Below are positions 11,692-12,243 of a stretch of 12,243 nucleotides of DNA, piece by piece. A program made the position numbers and the translations under genes. Below the pieces are notes generated by a model. That model saw nothing but the letters and a program-made list of their open reading frames with translations. It did not search any database and was not told where the DNA came from. The DNA is from Spirochaetaceae bacterium (lineage in GTDB: Bacteria > Spirochaetota > Spirochaetia > SZUA-6 > Fen-1364): NCBI GenBank assembly GCA_003170115.1, contig PMZS01000001.1:1-12243 (forward strand), written 5' to 3'. The stretch's first letter is position 1; each line of letters opens with the position of its first letter.

Positions 11692-11932
11692 TCAAAAGTC
11701 CCAAGGTTAATGCGGGAACCGTTATGGCTTCCTCGGTTTCCCCGACAGCCCTTACGAGAAAAGATTCCATGCCGAACTTAGTCGCGCCCGCAACAAGGGC
11801 TTGCGTCATATCGTCGTAAATGCCGATCAAAGCTTCTCCTTTGATGAGAACAAACTTCCCCGGGCCTTCCTTCAGCCAACGACTGGAGTTCGCGGCGTAA
11901 TACTTGCGTTCCAGATCGAGCATAGGCTTCAC
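11660..11932 (-). CDS. DUF5678 protein, partner of the protease gene (90 aa)
   Basis: The core YYAANSSRWLKEGPGKFVLIKGEALIGIYDDMTQALVAGATKFGMESFLVRAV (about residues 11-63) matches the DUF5678 pattern of a small alpha/beta domain of unknown function. It is commonly found next to a retropepsin-like gene, as here; I know this pairing from annotated genomes, not from function studies. GTG at 11932 follows GGAGG by six bases; the ATG at 11923 with GAGGGTG is an equally good alternative. The stop lies 32 bases inside the protease gene. Confidence 0.85.
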   Translation of the reverse strand: MKPMLDLERKYYAANSSRWLKEGPGKFVLIKGEALIGIYDDMTQALVAGATKFGMESFLVRAVGETEEAITVPALTLGLLSANNQRTVSG

Positions 11933-11955
11933 CCTCTTCCTCCCCTCCCGATGAT

Positions 11956-11978
11956 AGTATAGTGATTAGTATAGCATA
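11956..11978 (-). promoter_or_regulatory. Promoter region of the DUF5678-protease operon
   Basis: Two TATACT boxes occur on the minus strand (11956-11961 and 11968-11973), both with weak -35 elements. The second sits in TATGCTATACTAATCAC, which matches 14 of 17 bases at the recombinase-operon promoter (3583-3599). AGTAT-GCT-ATACT forms a short dyad here (11968-11980). Confidence 0.6.
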
Positions 11979-12038
11979 CTTTCATATTTCGTAGCTGTTT
12001 GCGCCGTAGGTTGGCTCTATGCGCTCGTTCCGCGGATC

Positions 12039-12062
12039 GGTACTGTCCCCGTCTTTTGTACC
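12039..12062 (-). repeat. GGTAC dyad, copy B
   Basis: Plus strand GGTACTGTCC, four bases, CTTTTGTACC, 20 of 24 like copy A. It lies about 107 bp upstream of the DUF5678 start and contains the half-site TGTACCTAT (12057-12065). Confidence 0.65.
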
Positions 12063-12094
12063 TATACGCGGAGCGGATATCCGCGCTCCATTCG

Positions 12095-12243
12095 GCCCCG
12101 AAAAAAGAGCTTGCTACTGTGAACATGGCCTATGGTACGATGATCCTGAGGAAAGGGATGTTGGTGAGAGGAGGGGCCTGATGGCCTATCACTAATCTCA
12201 TTCCACGCGCCTGGGGGCGGGATTTCCGCCCCCTCCTGTGTGG
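12095..12243. repeat. Terminal direct repeat, right copy
   Basis: Identical to 1-149. When the ends are joined, the gap between the DUF5678 start (11932) and the operon end (208) is about 370 bp. It holds the DUF5678 promoter, GGTAC dyad B and two hairpins, with no supported gene. Confidence 0.9.

Noticed and set aside
1..12243. CRISPR array or insertion sequence
   Set aside because: No regularly spaced repeats and no transposase gene were found; the dispersed dyads are too far apart for an array.

Overview
The first 149 bases recur exactly as the last 149 (1-149 = 12095-12243), so the window is best read as a complete circular replicon of 12,094 bp opened at an arbitrary point. Its gene content is that of a small mobilizable bacterial plasmid: a winged-helix replication initiator, a MobV-family relaxase with a dyad-rich oriT candidate beside its promoter, a ParA ATPase, a tyrosine recombinase, a BrnT/BrnA toxin-antitoxin pair and two tRNA-like genes. 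Shine-Dalgarno sites (GGAGG types), sigma-70-like promoters and TGA/TAA stops indicate a bacterium with the standard code. GC content is fairly high in the backbone and lower in some cargo genes. The sequence alone does not fix the phylum.

Layout, in the direction of transcription. (1) Minus strand 3617->208: one promoter drives a ribbon-helix-helix-like protein, the tyrosine recombinase, a DUF2321 zinc-ribbon protein, a small Cys protein, ParA, a small ParA-partner candidate and an unknown 144-aa protein. Start and stop codons overlap (ATGA, GTGA, GTGA) at three junctions. (2) 3732-4220 minus: unknown protein with an N-terminal membrane helix. (3) Plus strand 4712-5775: three small genes, two encoding membrane proteins (one DUF2569-like). 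(4) 7018->5999 minus: MobV relaxase, with oriT candidate at 7048-7115. (5) 8887->7376 minus: Rep with a leader of about 230 nt opposed by a plus-strand antisense RNA, then a small unknown gene. A dyad-rich gene-free stretch (8888-9243) is the likely origin area. (6) 9471->9244 an antitoxin-like protein without a toxin; 10228->9601 brnT-brnA. (7) Plus strand 10493-11074: two tandem rod-shaped terminated RNAs, then two atypical tRNA genes separated and followed by hairpins whose loops are exactly complementary. (8) 11932->11206 minus: DUF5678 protein and retropepsin-like protease.

The backbone covers replication, copy control, partition or multimer resolution, mobilization and addiction. Nearly all of it lies on the minus strand, while the RNA cluster and membrane cassette lie on the plus strand. 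The most unusual part is the RNA cluster at 10490-11075. A 24-bp GGTAC...GTACC dyad occurs at four intergenic sites, and a 17-bp promoter motif is shared by the recombinase operon and the DUF5678/protease operon, which suggests plasmid-wide regulation or a dispersed partition site.
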